5,961 bases of DNA from Cytophagales bacterium (GTDB lineage Bacteria; Bacteroidota; Bacteroidia; Cytophagales; Cyclobacteriaceae), in the NCBI GenBank assembly GCA_003541895.1, contig DPLR01000645.1:1-5961 (forward strand), in the 5' to 3' direction. The position numbers and the translations under genes were made by a program. Shown here in pieces: positions 4,916 through 5,961 of the stretch. Every line of letters starts with the position of its first letter. Positions within the stretch are counted from its first letter, which is position 1. The notes below the pieces were generated by a model that did not search any database, was not told where the DNA came from, and saw only the letters and a list, made by a program, of their open reading frames with translations.

Positions 4916-5668
4916 TCATGTCAGGCTCGGTTTAGTGAATACTATTTTGCTAATCTTCTGGTACTCCTGGCTCCGCAGTCCGAAAGCTGCGCGTACATAC
5001 TTCTGCACACTGCGACTTGTTTTCAAAAGCGAGTCACCGGTGTACAACGCTTTGTCTCGCGCTATCCTCTTGCTGTTCCAGTTCGACTGAGCCTGAATTA
5101 CGGTGCTGTTCATTTGCTGAAGCTCAGCAGCCATACTTGTCAAGCCCGCTACCTGCAACTCCGGTTCGTTGGGCTGATAGTTGGCCTCTGCGCTTACCAG
5201 TTTCACCAAGTTTGCAAAATGATTGGCTTTGCTGGCATAGCTGGCAGGCGGAGTTGCCTTGGGCACAGCACTCACCTCGGCTTGTGGTGAAGGGGCTGTT
5301 GCTGGTGCGGCTGTTGGTACAGTTCCTACCGGTGCAGCTTTACCACCGTCTTTTCTGCGACCTGTAATCTGGCGCAATAAAAACCGCGCGTCATTCAGTG
5401 TCTGCTCACTTGCCCCTGAAGAAGCCAGTGTATACACGATGCTTGATGCCAACCGGGGTAGCGCATCAAAAACTATCTCCCGGCTGTTCGACTCCTTGTC
5501 AAGGTTCGACTTGGCAACGTTGGCGTCATCCACCGCCTGCTTGGCATTGATCAACTTGTTGGTCAATGACTGGATGGTGAGGTTGGGCTTTCCGGGGTTG
5601 TATCCTCCATACCCGGAGCAGAGACCTAAGAGCTTCTCAAAGGCTTCTACATTTTTTACATTGGACAT
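4916..5668 (-). CDS. Uncharacterised protein with two homologous helical halves
   Basis: I cannot give a function. Numbered from the longest frame (ATG at 5710, 264 residues), the protein has two related segments of about 95 residues. The first starts FEKLLGLCSGYGGYNP (24-39), the second FANLVKLVSAEANYQP (165-180). Each follows with a PxL(T/Q)(I/V)xxLT motif, a long polar helix (KQAVDDANVAKSNLDKE; QMNSTVIQAQSNWNSKR) and an L..S.S.V.Y-like helix (LASSIVYTLASSGAS; TSRSVQKYVRAAFG). A Pro/Ala-rich linker (about 118-160) joins them. There is no signal peptide or TM segment, so it is probably cytoplasmic. I prefer the inner ATG (5668, Met15 of the long frame, MSNVKNVEAFEKLL), because residues 1-14 look like translated leader and precede the first repeat only loosely. 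Composition is visibly more GC-rich than the glycan genes. It resembles a Bacteroidota-restricted family, from memory only. Confidence 0.82.
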   Translation of the reverse strand: MSNVKNVEAFEKLLGLCSGYGGYNPGKPNLTIQSLTNKLINAKQAVDDANVAKSNLDKESNSREIVFDALPRLASSIVYTLASSGASEQTLNDARFLLRQITGRRKDGGKAAPVGTVPTAAPATAPSPQAEVSAVPKATPPASYASKANHFANLVKLVSAEANYQPNEPELQVAGLTSMAAELQQMNSTVIQAQSNWNSKRIARDKALYTGDSLLKTSRSVQKYVRAAFGLRSQEYQKISKIVFTKPSLT

Positions 5669-5735
5669 ACATTTTCGTGCTTTATTGTGCACTTGTGTAT
5701 TGTTACGCAAATGCCCACTCGCAATGTTTTATCTT

Positions 5736-5753
5736 TTTACACTTTTTTGTAAA
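5736..5753. promoter_or_regulatory. Inverted repeat TTTACA-N6-TGTAAA upstream of the duplicated-domain gene
   Basis: A perfect 6-bp inverted repeat with a 6-bp centre, 68 bp upstream of the preferred start, in an AT-rich gene-free stretch (5711-5859). Size and symmetry fit a dimeric repressor or activator site, but AT-rich sequence produces such repeats by chance. I found no convincing -33/-7 promoter pair beside it. Confidence 0.3.
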
Positions 5754-5859
5754 GTATATTTTCATCCTAAAGTGAAACTCAAAATAGAGTGGCACGTTTG
5801 CATGCATTTTTTCACGCGGTCCTTCTGATGTTTTTGAAAAATATTTTTTTTGTTTGGCT

Positions 5860-5961
5860 CTATCGCATTACATCCACCAAATGCACTTCTAATTCTTCAC
5901 TGGTGCGAATTTCTTCGACAGTGTGAGTTGCATTCTCCAACGGTACGAGTTGCATTCTCCA
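5860..5961 (-). CDS. Probable C-terminal end of a minus-strand gene (start beyond window)
   Basis: An open frame enters from the right edge and ends at TAG (5862-5860), giving 33 residues ending ENATHTVEEIRTSEELEVHLVDVMR. The hydrophilic, Glu-rich and Val/Leu-alternating composition looks like real protein, and the AT-rich stretch that follows (about 5825-5859) is typical intergenic DNA. The product is not recognisable. A caution is that the frame crosses a 22-bp direct repeat, whose period is not a multiple of three, so part of this could be non-coding repeat DNA. Confidence 0.4.
   Translation of the reverse strand, partial: WRMQLVPLENATHTVEEIRTSEELEVHLVDVMR
5925..5961. repeat. Direct repeat GAGTTGCATTCTCCA, period 22 bp, cut by window edge
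   Basis: Two exact 15-bp copies lie at 5925-5939 and 5947-5961 with 7 bp between them. The second ends at the last base of the window, so more copies may follow. A weaker third relative (GTGCGAATTTCTTCGACA, 5903-5920) precedes them. Confidence 0.65.

Noticed and set aside
5736..5753. TyrR-type operator
   Set aside because: The TyrR box is TGTAAA-N6-TTTACA. Here the half-sites are in the opposite order, and TyrR is not expected in this phylum.
4814..5828. Plus-strand open frames at 4814-5290, 5017-5367 and 5259-5828
   Set aside because: They lie antisense to the minus-strand gene at 4916-5668 or run through terminators and AT-rich DNA. Their translations are rich in Cys, Ser, Leu and Arg without domain motifs, as expected for shadow frames.

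Overview
The window looks like a piece of a Bacteroidota chromosome, probably Cytophagales-like. The reasons are the protein families present (a DUF4230-type protein, a Bacteroidota-style single-domain Y1 transposase, a WbpV/WbpL-like pair), the absence of clear Shine-Dalgarno sequences with A-rich leaders instead, and AAAACCTC-type hairpin terminators. This is inference from family resemblance; no database search was possible. Every convincing gene is on the minus strand, so transcription runs from high to low coordinates.

Positions 1-3549 hold a surface-glycan operon. In transcription order it has a Y1 (HUH) transposase-like gene (3549-3088), a GT2 glycosyltransferase (3085-2339), a WbpV-like SDR sugar-nucleotide reductase/epimerase (2292-1378), a WecA/WbpL-like polytopic sugar-phosphate transferase (1388-414), and a PglC/WcaJ-type monotopic sugar transferase that runs off the window (414-1). 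The genes are packed tightly: a 2-nt gap, a 46-nt gap made of heptamer repeats, an 11-nt overlap and a TGATG stop/start overlap. The likely logic is that the SDR makes a 6-deoxy-HexNAc nucleotide sugar, the WecA-like enzyme loads it on undecaprenyl phosphate, and the GT2 extends the chain. The second initiating enzyme (PglC type) beside the first is unexpected.

Positions 3550-4065 contain no gene. They hold eight copies of a 13-nt hairpin palindrome (GTCCCGTAGGGAC or its reverse complement), arranged as four two-hairpin units of about 72 nt in alternating orientation. The whole set looks like a composite module duplicated in tandem with a period of about 206-229 bp. Because the array sits next to a Y1 transposase gene, it looks like a REP/RAYT system in a Bacteroidota, and it is the most interesting structure in the window.

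Positions 4066-5961 hold two separately terminated minus-strand genes. One is a membrane-anchored DUF4230-like protein (4832-4125). The other is an uncharacterised protein made of two homologous helical halves joined by a Pro/Ala-rich linker (5668-4916). Each is followed by a strong intrinsic terminator with almost the same stem. At the far right is the probable C-terminal end of another minus-strand gene, overlapping a 22-bp direct repeat cut by the window edge. These two genes look richer in G+C by eye than the glycan genes, which would fit horizontal acquisition of the glycan locus.
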